A stretch of DNA of 64,000 nt from Dysgonomonas hofstadii (GTDB taxonomy: Bacteria; Bacteroidota; Bacteroidia; Bacteroidales; Dysgonomonadaceae): positions 248,001 through 312,000 of the forward strand of contig NZ_JACIEP010000004.1 in NCBI RefSeq assembly GCF_014196915.1, written 5' to 3'. Shown here piece by piece: positions 43,278 through 51,815 of the stretch. The notes beneath the pieces were generated by a model. The model saw only the letters and a list, made by a program, of their open reading frames with translations, was not told the origin of the DNA and did no database searches. A program made the translations under genes and the position numbers. How positions within the stretch are numbered: the first letter of the stretch is position 1; every line of letters begins with the position of its first letter.

Positions 43278-45023
43278 TTAAATTCCCAAATCTTTACAAA
43301 CCTGTTCTATTTTCTTCTCGGCTATGGCATCTACAGAATCATAATCTTCTCTCGATTTCAATTTGCCGTGGACTTCAATATAGAACTTGATCTTAGGTTC
43401 TGTTCCCGAAGGGCGGATAGATATTTTTGTGCCGTCTTCGGTAAAATATTGAAGAACATTGGATGTAGTAGGCATCTCAAGTATATATTCTTCGTTTAGA
43501 CTAAGATCTTTTGCTTTCAGCGAAACGTAATCTTTAATCAGGTTGACTTTAGATCCGGCTATTTCTTTTATTGGGTTTTCTCTGAAGTTTTTCATCATTT
43601 TTTCTATTTCTTCAGCTCCCGTACGACCTTCTTTATATACAGAAATTCCTTTTTCTTTAGAGAATCCGTATTCTATATAAATGTCTTGTAACAGTTGGAA
43701 TAGAGTTTTTCCATTGTCTTTAGCCCATGCTGCGATTTCGCCGAATAGTATGGCTGCAGAAACAGAGTCTTTGTCGCGAACGAAGTCTTCGGCCAGGAAT
43801 CCGTAGCTTTCTTCTCCACCTCCTATGTATTTACGTTTTCCTTCCAGTTCACGCATTACTGATGCTATCCATTTGAATCCGGTGTAGCATTCGAACATTT
43901 CCACCCCGTTTTTTTCTGATACGGTTTGCATCAGGGCGCTGGTAACGATCGTGCGTACGGTATATTCTTTACCGGTAAGTTGTCCTAATTGTTTTTTGCG
44001 CGTGATGATATAATATATAAGCATCAACATTGTCTGGTTTCCGTTCAGAAGAATAAATTCTCCCTTGTCGTTACGGATGGCAGCGCCAAAACGGTCGGCA
44101 TCAGGGTCTGTGGCAAATACAAGCTCTGCATTTGTCTCTTCACCTTTCTTCACAGCCATGGCCATTGCTGCAGGATCTTCGGGGTTTGGAGAAACTACAG
44201 TCGGGAATTCTCCGCTTATCACATCCTGCTCCGGTACATTTATTATATTAGTAAAGCCACAGGCCTTTAAAGCTTTTGGTATAATGGTAAATCCTGTTCC
44301 ATGTAGAGGGGTGTAAACAATACCGATGCTTCCGTGACGTTTTACGGCATCAGGAGTGAGCATTACCGTTTTAAGGTCAGTAATAAACTGATCGTCCATA
44401 TCTTTTGTCAATACTTCGATCAGATTCTTATTTCCCTTAAATTTGATGTCTTCTACTTTTACACGATTCACCTCGGCGATAATATTTTTATCATGAGGTG
44501 GCACTACTTGTGCTCCATCTTCCCAATATGCTTTATATCCGTTATATATTTTAGGGTTGTGTGAGGCAGTGATCATAATTCCGCTCTGGCCTCCCAATTT
44601 ACGAATGGCGTATGAAACTTCAGGTGTAGGTCTCAGGTCTTCGAACAGGTATGCTTTAATTCCATTTGCCGATAATATTTCTGCAGATATTTCAGCATAT
44701 TTCCGGCTGTTGTTGCGGCAGTCGTGACCAATTACTACTTTTATTTCTTTCAGAGAAGGGAATTCTTTCAGTAAATAGTTTGCTAATCCCTGGGTCGCAC
44801 CTCCTATAGTGTATATATTTACTCTGTTTGTGCCTACTCCCATAATTCCGCGAAGCCCTCCTGTCCCAAATTCCAGATCTTTATAAAATACTTCTATCAG
44901 TTCTGTTTTCTCTTCATTGTCAAGCAATGCTTGTACTTCTTTTCTTGTTTCAGCATCATAGTTGTCAGAAAGCCATACTTTGGCTTTGGCGGTCACTTGC
45001 ATCAGCAAATCATTGTTTTCCAT
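43278..45023 (-). CDS. Phospho-sugar mutase (phosphoglucomutase/phosphomannomutase)
   Basis: An alpha-D-phosphohexomutase of 581 residues interconverting hexose 1- and 6-phosphates in the cytosol. All four functional loops are intact: catalytic phosphoserine loop TASHNPKIYNGYK, metal-binding loop DPDADRFG, sugar-binding loop GGEESYG and phosphate-binding loop RPSGTEPKIKFY. The length and the extended N-terminus (AKVWLSDNYDAETRKEVQALL) place it in the long PGM2-like subgroup common in Bacteroidetes, with glucose 1-phosphate/6-phosphate as the likely main substrate. Monocistronic, with a TATTTTTG element at 45078-45085 (about 55 bases upstream) and a strong terminator. Confidence 0.92.
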   Translation of the reverse strand: MENNDLLMQVTAKAKVWLSDNYDAETRKEVQALLDNEEKTELIEVFYKDLEFGTGGLRGIMGVGTNRVNIYTIGGATQGLANYLLKEFPSLKEIKVVIGHDCRNNSRKYAEISAEILSANGIKAYLFEDLRPTPEVSYAIRKLGGQSGIMITASHNPKIYNGYKAYWEDGAQVVPPHDKNIIAEVNRVKVEDIKFKGNKNLIEVLTKDMDDQFITDLKTVMLTPDAVKRHGSIGIVYTPLHGTGFTIIPKALKACGFTNIINVPEQDVISGEFPTVVSPNPEDPAAMAMAVKKGEETNAELVFATDPDADRFGAAIRNDKGEFILLNGNQTMLMLIYYIITRKKQLGQLTGKEYTVRTIVTSALMQTVSEKNGVEMFECYTGFKWIASVMRELEGKRKYIGGGEESYGFLAEDFVRDKDSVSAAILFGEIAAWAKDNGKTLFQLLQDIYIEYGFSKEKGISVYKEGRTGAEEIEKMMKNFRENPIKEIAGSKVNLIKDYVSLKAKDLSLNEEYILEMPTTSNVLQYFTEDGTKISIRPSGTEPKIKFYIEVHGKLKSREDYDSVDAIAEKKIEQVCKDLGI

Positions 45024-45188
45024 TCCTTCTTTATTTTATTTTAGTTTCTTAGATAATTCAATTACGAAAGAGAAAAACAAAAATAATAAATTTTTGCGTT
45101 AAAATGGTTGCCAATTCTGTTTTTTAGATATGAAGTTATTTCTATCTTCTGTTATTTCGGCTCTGGGTGTGGTCAATAGTAGAAATAT

Positions 45189-45225
45189 AAAAAAAGATAA
45201 TACCAACACTTCGAATGCTGGTATT
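45189..45225 (-). terminator. Rho-independent terminator after rsgA
   Basis: The minus-strand stem AATACCA/TGGTATT (arms 45219-45225 and 45199-45205), with a partly paired extension, is followed by an A/T run rich in T (45190-45196). It lies 18 bases after the rsgA stop. Confidence 0.7.
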
Positions 45226-45242
45226 ATGCTTCTTCTGTTTTG

Positions 45243-46292
45243 CTAAAAATTCTCCTTTTTGTAGATTTTTATAATTTTTGACAGGGACTTCTCCCGAAGT
45301 TTTTTATCACGCTCTGAGGCTGAAAAATGCCATGCTTCTTTACGTAGCTTCAGGTAGCTTTCATAAACACAACTGTCCAGCAATCCATTTTCTACTGCTT
45401 CAATTACGGCGCATCCGGGTTCGTTGGTGTGTGTACAGTCCACATAATGACACGATTCCTCCAGATCCGAAATGTGCATGATGGATGATAAGGTGTCCGG
45501 ATCGACCGAAGTAATTCCGAATTCACGCATGCCCGGAGTATCTATCAATACTCCTGAGTGATCCATCAAGATCATTTCACGCCGGGTTGAAGTATGGCGG
45601 CCCTTTCCGGTAGAATCACTGATAGAAGATGTATCCAGTATCGTTTTCCCGCATAAGGCGTTTACAAGTGTACTCTTTCCAACTCCTGAAGAGCCTGTGA
45701 ATACAATAGTTTCACCTTCTTTGATGTAATTACGTAAGGTGTCTATCGTATCGGGAGTATGCATACTTGTTACGAAAACAGGCATTTTATCGGACAGGTG
45801 TTTCAACGAATCGGAAACCGATTTCTCATCGTAACCCAGATCGGCTTTTGTGAGAATAAGCACAGGCGTTATCCCTTCGTTAAGAATCTGAACCATAAAA
45901 CGCTCTATCCGGCGCACATTGAAATTATCATCCAGGCTTTGTACAATAAAAGCCTTGTCTACATGAACGGCTATTGCTTGCAGTTGTGCTACAGTACCAC
46001 TTTTCTTTCTATATAAAGCTTTTTTTCTGGGCAGGATATCGAATATTATACCGTTGTTATGATCTGTCGGTTGAAAAATAACCCAGTCTCCGGTACAGGG
46101 ATATTCTTCAGGAGATCTTCCATATAGCATATTTCCTGATAATTCACATTGAAACGTACCTTCTTCCGAAATTACTTCATAGCATGTCCTGTGTACAACT
46201 GATACACGGCCATGGGGAAAATGATTAAATTGTGATGATTGTTTTTGCTGGAATAATGTTGTATTCCATCCGTATAATGACAGATTATTCAT
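45243..46292 (-). CDS. rsgA: Ribosome small subunit-dependent GTPase RsgA
   Basis: A circularly permuted GTPase of 349 residues that assists late 30S maturation. An N-terminal OB-like domain (SGNMLYGRSPEEYPCTGDWVIF) precedes the G domain, with permuted motif order: G4 LTKAD, then G1 GSSGVGKSTLVNAL and G3 DTPGMREFG. The C-terminal zinc site is CHYVDCTHTNEPGCAV (three Cys and one His). All expected elements are present. A TATCTTTG promoter element sits at 46475-46482 on the minus strand, which would give an unusually long leader of about 176 nt. The gene is followed by its own terminator. Confidence 0.93.
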   Translation of the reverse strand: MNNLSLYGWNTTLFQQKQSSQFNHFPHGRVSVVHRTCYEVISEEGTFQCELSGNMLYGRSPEEYPCTGDWVIFQPTDHNNGIIFDILPRKKALYRKKSGTVAQLQAIAVHVDKAFIVQSLDDNFNVRRIERFMVQILNEGITPVLILTKADLGYDEKSVSDSLKHLSDKMPVFVTSMHTPDTIDTLRNYIKEGETIVFTGSSGVGKSTLVNALCGKTILDTSSISDSTGKGRHTSTRREMILMDHSGVLIDTPGMREFGITSVDPDTLSSIMHISDLEESCHYVDCTHTNEPGCAVIEAVENGLLDSCVYESYLKLRKEAWHFSASERDKKLREKSLSKIIKIYKKENF

Positions 46293-46474
46293 TGTCGTAA
46301 AAATTTAATGATTGAAATAATAGTAATTAGAATAGTATCCGTACAGTTTTAATCCCACATGAAAACAAGCTTATCTTAAATATATAAGCTGAGTTATGAA
46401 AAACAAAACTGACGGAATCAAGCAATTATTCCGCTCATTAAATAGTTGTAAATGAATATTTTTGTCATAGGCTG

Positions 46475-46482
46475 CAAAGATA
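46475..46482 (-). promoter_or_regulatory. -7 promoter element of rsgA
   Basis: Minus-strand TATCTTTG is a perfect TAnnTTTG element. The predicted start lies about 176 nt before the rsgA ATG. The leader contains a small hairpin (CGGAAT/ATTCCG around 46413-46433). Confidence 0.45.
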
Positions 46483-46526
46483 CAAAATATTCTTTAATAT
46501 ATAAAATTTTGTATAGAAAGGATCTC

Positions 46527-47021
46527 TTACAGTAACTGTAATGCTATTTCCGCACAGGCCTCGGCATCGGCTAATGCATTATGGTGGTGGGTAAGATTGT
46601 ATCCGCAATCTCCGGCAACAGTATGTAACTGATGATTGGGTAAATGTTTTAGCTGGCGTCTCGATTCGGCTAAAGTACAGTAGAAGATATAACCGGGATA
46701 ATCCATCTGATAGGTTTTGAATACTGCTTTCAGACAAGCTTCGTCGAAGCCTTTATTATGAGCGACCAGAGGCAGGCTGTCTATAAGAGGCTCTATTTGC
46801 TGCCATACTTTCGAAAATACCGGTTCGTTTACAGTGTCCTCATAGGTCAATCCATGTACACAGCTGTTGCCATAACGATAGTAGTTTGGCTCTGGCTGGA
46901 TAAGGCTATAGAAGCGGTCTGAGATTATACCATTTCTGACAACAACAAGCCCAACACTACAAATACTTGATGGTTGCTCGTTAGCTGTTTCAAAATCTAT
47001 GGCGGCAAAATCACGGAGCAT
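46527..47021 (-). CDS. DEDDh 3'-5' exonuclease (DNA polymerase III epsilon-like)
   Basis: A 164-residue single-domain exonuclease. Motif ExoI is FAAIDFETAN (Asp and Glu), ExoII is VAHNKGFDEACL (Asp) and ExoIII is HHNALADAEACAEIAL (His and Asp), so the DEDDh set is complete. It lacks the PHP and polymerase-binding extensions of a true replicative epsilon subunit and is more like the stand-alone exonucleases that trim DNA or RNA 3' ends. It is divergent from the TonB-dependent receptor. A TACTTTTG element at 47141-47148 would give a leader that begins with a short hairpin (CGACGAA/TTCGTCG). Confidence 0.88.
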   Translation of the reverse strand: MLRDFAAIDFETANEQPSSICSVGLVVVRNGIISDRFYSLIQPEPNYYRYGNSCVHGLTYEDTVNEPVFSKVWQQIEPLIDSLPLVAHNKGFDEACLKAVFKTYQMDYPGYIFYCTLAESRRQLKHLPNHQLHTVAGDCGYNLTHHHNALADAEACAEIALQLL

Positions 47022-47140
47022 TTATTTAGTTCAATTATATGATGTTTATGAGGATAGATGTAAAGATATAAAAGAAAGAAGATTTATACTATAAGTGATG
47101 TTGTAAAATATTTTTGTCGACGAAAAATATAGGTTCGTCG

Positions 47141-47148
47141 CAAAAGTA
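47141..47148 (-). promoter_or_regulatory. -7 promoter element of the DEDDh exonuclease
   Basis: Minus-strand TACTTTTG matches TAnnTTTG. Downstream, at 47118-47140, the inverted repeat CGACGAA/TTCGTCG could form a stem at the very 5' end of the message. Confidence 0.4.
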
Positions 47149-47248
47149 GTCAGTTTGGTCTCATAAAAAAATAAGGTTCGTTAAGCTCGTGTACATTCGC
47201 ATTATGAATAAGAAAAATAATAGTACAATTGAATTAATACACGAAATT

Positions 47249-49606
47249 ATGCAACAGAAAACTAACATTATTCTATTTTTTATTTGCCTGTTTTGTTTTA
47301 TAAACGTTTCGGCACAAGATAACCGTCCGCGACAGACTATTAAAGGTATAGTTATAGACAAAGCTTCAGGGGTTCCATTACCATCTGTAACTATCGGATT
47401 GCTGGATATGCCGCAGATGGGAACGATTACCGATGACAATGGACGATTCTCTTTAGCAGGGGTGCCGGTAGGACGCCACGATTTGCAGGCCACATCGGTG
47501 GGTTACGAAACTTCTGTTTTCCGTGAAATAATGGTGACCTCGGCCAAAGAGATCAATCTGGAAATACAACTTAAAGAAAACACACATGAATTGGGCGAGG
47601 TTGTGGTTGTTAGTCAGACCAACAAAGACCAACCGCTTAATAAGATGGCACTGTCCGGTGGCCGTATGCTTAGTGTGGAAGAAGCAAGGCGTTATGCCGG
47701 AGGGATGGACGATCCTGCCCGACTGGCCAGTTCATTTGCCGGGGTATCACCAAGTGCAGGCGATAATGGAATATCTATTCATGGGAATGCACCTCATCTG
47801 TTGCAATGGAGGCTGGAGGACGTGGAAATTCCGAATCCTAACCATTTCGCCGATATTTCTGTTTTGGGTGGAGGAGTGCTTTCGTCATTGAGCAGTAATA
47901 TATTAGGTAATTCTGATTTTTTTACAGGAGCTTTCCCTGCCGAATATGGTAATGCGGTATCAGGCGTATTCGATATGAAAATGAGGAATGGTAATAATCA
48001 AAAATACGAGCATACTTTTCAGGCCGGTATTTTAGGTCTTGATTTTGCATCGGAAGGACCTTTCAGTAAGAAGCATAATGCGTCTTATATATTTAACTAC
48101 CGTTATTCTACAACATCTTTATTGGGTAAACTCGGAGGGAGTGTAGATAATGGTTCTAAGATTGATTATCAGGATCTTAATTTTAAATTGAATTTTCCTA
48201 CAAAAAAGGCAGGAGTGTTCTCTGTGTGGGCTACAGCTCTGATAGATAAATATAAACAGAGTCCGGAAAAAGATATGGAAAAATGGGAAACTATTGACGA
48301 CCGGCAACTCTCTAAAGCAGACCAGACGGTGGCGGCAGTAGGTATTACTCATCGCTATTTCTTTGGCGACGATACACAATGGAAGACATCCCTGGCAACT
48401 ACTTATTCAAAATATAAGCTGAGTATGGATATTGAGGATTATTCCCGGAATATGACTCCTTATCTGGCTTCGAACAGTAAATCCACGAATCTGATATTTA
48501 AGACTTCGTTCAATAAGAAATTCAGTTCCCGTTTTACGAATATGACGGGTCTCACATATACCAAATTATTCTACAATATGGATATGGATATGTCAGCGCA
48601 TGAAGGATATCCTTTAGAGAATATTTCGAAAGGAGATGGAAATACAGATTTGATTTCCGCGTATAATTCTTCTTTGATCGGACTAAGTGATAAGGTGAGT
48701 TTAAGTGTAGGTGTAAATGCTCAGGTAATGACTCTGAATAAAGAATGGACTGTAGAGCCCCGGGCTGCATTACGTTGGCAGGCATCACAGAAAAGTGCTT
48801 TTGCTATAGCTTACGGATTATACAGCCGCATGGAGAAAATGGATGTTTATTTTGTAAAGACTAAAGGGACAGGCGAGACTGCAAACAAGAAACTGGGATT
48901 CACCAAGTCGCACAATTTCATGCTGACTTACGATTATAAGATCAGCGATGATATGCGTCTAAAGATAGAACCATTCGCCCAATTCCTGTTCGATGTACCT
49001 GTGATGGCAGACAGTTCGTATTCGGTGCTCAACCGTAAAGAGTTCTGGGTAGAAGACCCGTTGGTAAATAAAGGTAAGGGACGGAATATAGGTATAGACA
49101 TCACTTTCGAAAGATATCTGACTAAAGGTCTTTATTATATGATCACCGCATCTTTGTTCGATTCAAGATACTGCGGAGGCGATGGTGTGTGGCACAATAC
49201 CAGATATAACCGTAATTATATCGTGAACGGACTGATCGGAAAAGAATGGATGATAGGACGGAATAAGCAAAATGTGTTGAGTGTAAACCTCAAGCTAACA
49301 TTGCAGGGAGGAGATCGTTATGCTCCAATAGATGAGCAGGCAACAATGAATGATCCTGACAAGGAAGTGCAATATGATGAGACAAAAGCTTACTCCAAAC
49401 AACTTTCCCCAATGCTTCTTGGTAATTATTCCATTAGTTATAAGATGAATAAAAAGAAGGTGTCGCATGAATTTGCTATTCAGGGTATAAATGCGACAGG
49501 CTATAAAGAGTTTCACGGGCATGTTTATAATACAAAAAAGGATGTTATAGAGCCGTACAGGTCTTCAATGACTTTAACGAACGTGAGCTATAAAATCCAA
49601 TTTTGA
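47249..49606 (+). CDS. TonB-dependent outer-membrane receptor
   Basis: A 785-residue receptor. I start it at ATG 47249 (MQQKTNIILFFICLFCFINVSAQ), which gives a clean signal peptide; an in-frame ATG at 47189 adds a polar 20-residue prefix. A CarboxypepD_reg-like domain (IKGIVIDKASGVPLPSVTI, MGTITDDNGRFSLAGVPVG) is followed by a plug domain (ARYAGGMDDPARLASSFAGVSPSAGDNGISIHGNAP) and a 22-strand-type barrel ending LTNVSYKIQF. It is not SusC-like in length and has no SusD neighbour, so a siderophore, vitamin or peptide substrate is as likely as a glycan. The two-component genes start 89 bases downstream, with a 13-bp hairpin in between. Confidence 0.88.
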   Translation: MQQKTNIILFFICLFCFINVSAQDNRPRQTIKGIVIDKASGVPLPSVTIGLLDMPQMGTITDDNGRFSLAGVPVGRHDLQATSVGYETSVFREIMVTSAKEINLEIQLKENTHELGEVVVVSQTNKDQPLNKMALSGGRMLSVEEARRYAGGMDDPARLASSFAGVSPSAGDNGISIHGNAPHLLQWRLEDVEIPNPNHFADISVLGGGVLSSLSSNILGNSDFFTGAFPAEYGNAVSGVFDMKMRNGNNQKYEHTFQAGILGLDFASEGPFSKKHNASYIFNYRYSTTSLLGKLGGSVDNGSKIDYQDLNFKLNFPTKKAGVFSVWATALIDKYKQSPEKDMEKWETIDDRQLSKADQTVAAVGITHRYFFGDDTQWKTSLATTYSKYKLSMDIEDYSRNMTPYLASNSKSTNLIFKTSFNKKFSSRFTNMTGLTYTKLFYNMDMDMSAHEGYPLENISKGDGNTDLISAYNSSLIGLSDKVSLSVGVNAQVMTLNKEWTVEPRAALRWQASQKSAFAIAYGLYSRMEKMDVYFVKTKGTGETANKKLGFTKSHNFMLTYDYKISDDMRLKIEPFAQFLFDVPVMADSSYSVLNRKEFWVEDPLVNKGKGRNIGIDITFERYLTKGLYYMITASLFDSRYCGGDGVWHNTRYNRNYIVNGLIGKEWMIGRNKQNVLSVNLKLTLQGGDRYAPIDEQATMNDPDKEVQYDETKAYSKQLSPMLLGNYSISYKMNKKKVSHEFAIQGINATGYKEFHGHVYNTKKDVIEPYRSSMTLTNVSYKIQF

Positions 49607-49620
49607 TAATCAGGGTAGAA

Positions 49621-49664
49621 TAACTGCACACAGAACAAAAATTATTAATCACTGTGTGCAGTTA
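49621..49664 (+). repeat. Perfect 13-bp inverted repeat between receptor and kinase genes
   Basis: TAACTGCACACAG (49621-49633) and its exact complement (49652-49664) are separated by an 18-nt A/T-rich loop, between the receptor stop and the first kinase start. No T tract follows, so it is not a standard terminator. It could be an mRNA processing or stability hairpin or an operator. Confidence 0.75.
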
Positions 49665-49694
49665 TCGGAAATGTGTATCTTCGGCTAATTTTAA

Positions 49695-50744
49695 ATGTTT
49701 ATGGAACAACAATCCTTTATCCGCGATTTTTTATTATCACCACGGTTTAGAATCTGGAGATATTTATCTCTGTTTCTTTTCTTTATAATTATATCTGTAA
49801 ACCAATCGATAGTAAGATATCGCGAAATACTGACGGTGTTAGGGAATAAGGTTTATATAATAACGGCTTTGACAATATTAACATACACGGTTGTCTTTTA
49901 TATCACACTGCGTGTATTCGTCTCGAAGTATCTGTTGTCTGCCAAATACGTTCAGTTTGTAATCTCTATTTTTGTAACTGCCGCTATTTTCGAAATAATA
50001 CCTCTTACCACATTCGGTTTGTATATTGAAGATTACGACTATTTTTCAAGAATCAATATTGTAGATACTATATCTTCTTATATTATATATCTGCTATGTA
50101 TTTCGGGAGTAATCATTCCTGTATTTCTCAGAAACTGGATCATATCGAGACAGCGGGTCGATCAGTTGGAGAAAAAGCGTATGTTCTCGGAAGTAGAACA
50201 GCTTAAAGAACAGATAAACCCGTCATCTTTTTTTAAGACGTTGAACGAAACGAGCGTCTTGATAAAATCTGATCCCAACAAAGCATCGATGATGTTGATG
50301 AAATTGAGCCAGTTGCTTCGCTACCAATTATACGATTGCAACAGAGAGACTGTTTTGCTCAGATCCGAAATTTCTTTCCTGCAAAATTATCTTGAATTGG
50401 AGCGTTTGTATTCTTCGAAGTTTAATTATAAGATGACGGAGAATAATATAAATACTGTTTTTATAGCATCTTCCATCTTATTGCCATATGTGCAAAGTGT
50501 GGTTAATGTGATAGAGAACCAGGACGAACCTACGGTTCTTGATATTTATATTTCTAATGAGCAAACACATATTAATGTTGATCTGAAGTTAACAGGTATT
50601 TATGATGAATTTCTCTTAAATAACGAATTGTCGAAAGTGAAGGAGAGATTAGAAACCCTGTATAAAGATCATTTTCGGTTATCTGTTACTACTAGTGAAT
50701 CAGCTGATAATACGGCAATAAGTTTAGGACTGGATAAAGAATAA
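49695..50744 (+). CDS. Degenerate LytS/YehU-type histidine kinase (pseudokinase)
   Basis: A 349-residue membrane protein with four N-terminal hydrophobic helices (about 20-150) and a His_kinase (PF06580)-like domain. It aligns with the next gene from end to end: SPRFRIWRYLSLF against SPRYRIVRHLTLF at the start, and LLRYQLYDCNRETV against MLRYQMDESGREKV in the core. The phospho-acceptor motif NPHFLFN is NPSSFFK here (Ser177 in place of His). The N box VENAVKH reads VQSVVNV, and the glycine-rich G box is missing. It is therefore predicted to neither bind ATP nor autophosphorylate. It ends 3 bases before the intact kinase gene, so it is probably a partner or sensor subunit of that kinase. Confidence 0.85.
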   Translation: MFMEQQSFIRDFLLSPRFRIWRYLSLFLFFIIISVNQSIVRYREILTVLGNKVYIITALTILTYTVVFYITLRVFVSKYLLSAKYVQFVISIFVTAAIFEIIPLTTFGLYIEDYDYFSRINIVDTISSYIIYLLCISGVIIPVFLRNWIISRQRVDQLEKKRMFSEVEQLKEQINPSSFFKTLNETSVLIKSDPNKASMMLMKLSQLLRYQLYDCNRETVLLRSEISFLQNYLELERLYSSKFNYKMTENNINTVFIASSILLPYVQSVVNVIENQDEPTVLDIYISNEQTHINVDLKLTGIYDEFLLNNELSKVKERLETLYKDHFRLSVTTSESADNTAISLGLDKE

Positions 50745-50747
50745 GAT

Positions 50748-51815
50748 ATGCGTCAAAACAATCATAATATTTTAATAGAACTATTAGTTTCTCCTCGTTA
50801 CAGAATAGTAAGGCATCTCACTTTATTTATTTTTGTCCTGTTTGTAGCCATGAATTTTGTCGGATTTATGGAAGAGGATGGCGTGGAAATTTCTACACCT
50901 TTAATGTTTATAGGAATCACTTTTTTCATTATAGTCTTTATGGGAGGCAATTATTTAAATATTTATATATTAACTCCCAGATTCTTGCTGAAAAATAAAT
51001 TCCTTCAATACTTTTTGAGTTTATTCGGGTTGGTTATAATAATAATGGCTATTATCACTCTGATCCCATCGCTTATTATTGAGGTGGGAAATCAGCCATC
51101 TGCCAATCCTGATCCTGTAAAGGCAGTTGTGAGTGTTGTATCGTCAACCCTGTCTTTCCTGTTTTTCTTTGCAGGTTCTACCTCCTTTGTCTTATTCAAG
51201 CATTGGATTTTAGATATGCGGCGGGCTAAGGAACTGGAGTCGGCTACGATGCAGTTGGAACTGAAAATGTTGGAGAATCAGATCAATCCCCATTTCCTTT
51301 TCAATATGCTTAACAATGCCAATATTATGATAAAAAAAGATCCCGATATGGCGTTGCATATTATAAATAAACTGGAAGAAATGCTGCGTTACCAGATGGA
51401 TGAAAGCGGGCGGGAAAAAGTATCTCTGAAAGAAGAAATATTATTCCTTTCCGATTTTCTCGAATTGGAAAAAACGCGCAGGGATCGCTTTGATTATTCA
51501 ATATCAGTGGAAGGAAACCAGGATAATATTCAGATACCGCCTTTGTTATTTATCACGTTTGTAGAGAATGCAGTTAAGCATAATCTGGATGGATACGCGG
51601 CATCGTATGTAAACATATCATTTGAAATAACAAAAAAGAGTTTGGTGTTCATTTGCGAAAATTCTATACCGCAACAAGTTACAGTAAAAGAAACCGGAGG
51701 AATAGGCCTTGCAAATATTAAACGCAGATTGAATTTATTATATGACAATAACTATTCTCTGGAACAAACTAAGACAGATAGCATTTATACCATAAAACTA
51801 GAATTGAAATTATGA
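50748..51815 (+). CDS. LytS/YehU-type sensor histidine kinase
   Basis: A 355-residue inner-membrane kinase. Four hydrophobic helices (about 20-165) form a compact sensor with no extracytoplasmic domain. The His_kinase domain carries QINPHFLFNMLNN with phospho-accepting His182. A HATPase_c domain has N box FVENAVKHNLDG and G box GGIGLANIKRRL. All catalytic motifs lost from the upstream paralogue are intact here. Its stop codon overlaps the response regulator start in an ATGA overlap, implying translational coupling. The signal is unknown; the upstream TonB-dependent receptor may be regulated by, or part of, the same system. Confidence 0.92.
   Translation: MRQNNHNILIELLVSPRYRIVRHLTLFIFVLFVAMNFVGFMEEDGVEISTPLMFIGITFFIIVFMGGNYLNIYILTPRFLLKNKFLQYFLSLFGLVIIIMAIITLIPSLIIEVGNQPSANPDPVKAVVSVVSSTLSFLFFFAGSTSFVLFKHWILDMRRAKELESATMQLELKMLENQINPHFLFNMLNNANIMIKKDPDMALHIINKLEEMLRYQMDESGREKVSLKEEILFLSDFLELEKTRRDRFDYSISVEGNQDNIQIPPLLFITFVENAVKHNLDGYAASYVNISFEITKKSLVFICENSIPQQVTVKETGGIGLANIKRRLNLLYDNNYSLEQTKTDSIYTIKLELKL

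Noticed and set aside
47249-49606. Polysaccharide utilisation locus around the TonB-dependent receptor
   Set aside because: No SusD, glycosidase or hybrid two-component gene is adjacent, and the GH78 enzyme is 30 kb away.
49621-49664. Hairpin as a Rho-independent terminator between receptor and kinases
   Set aside because: No T tract on either strand follows the stem.
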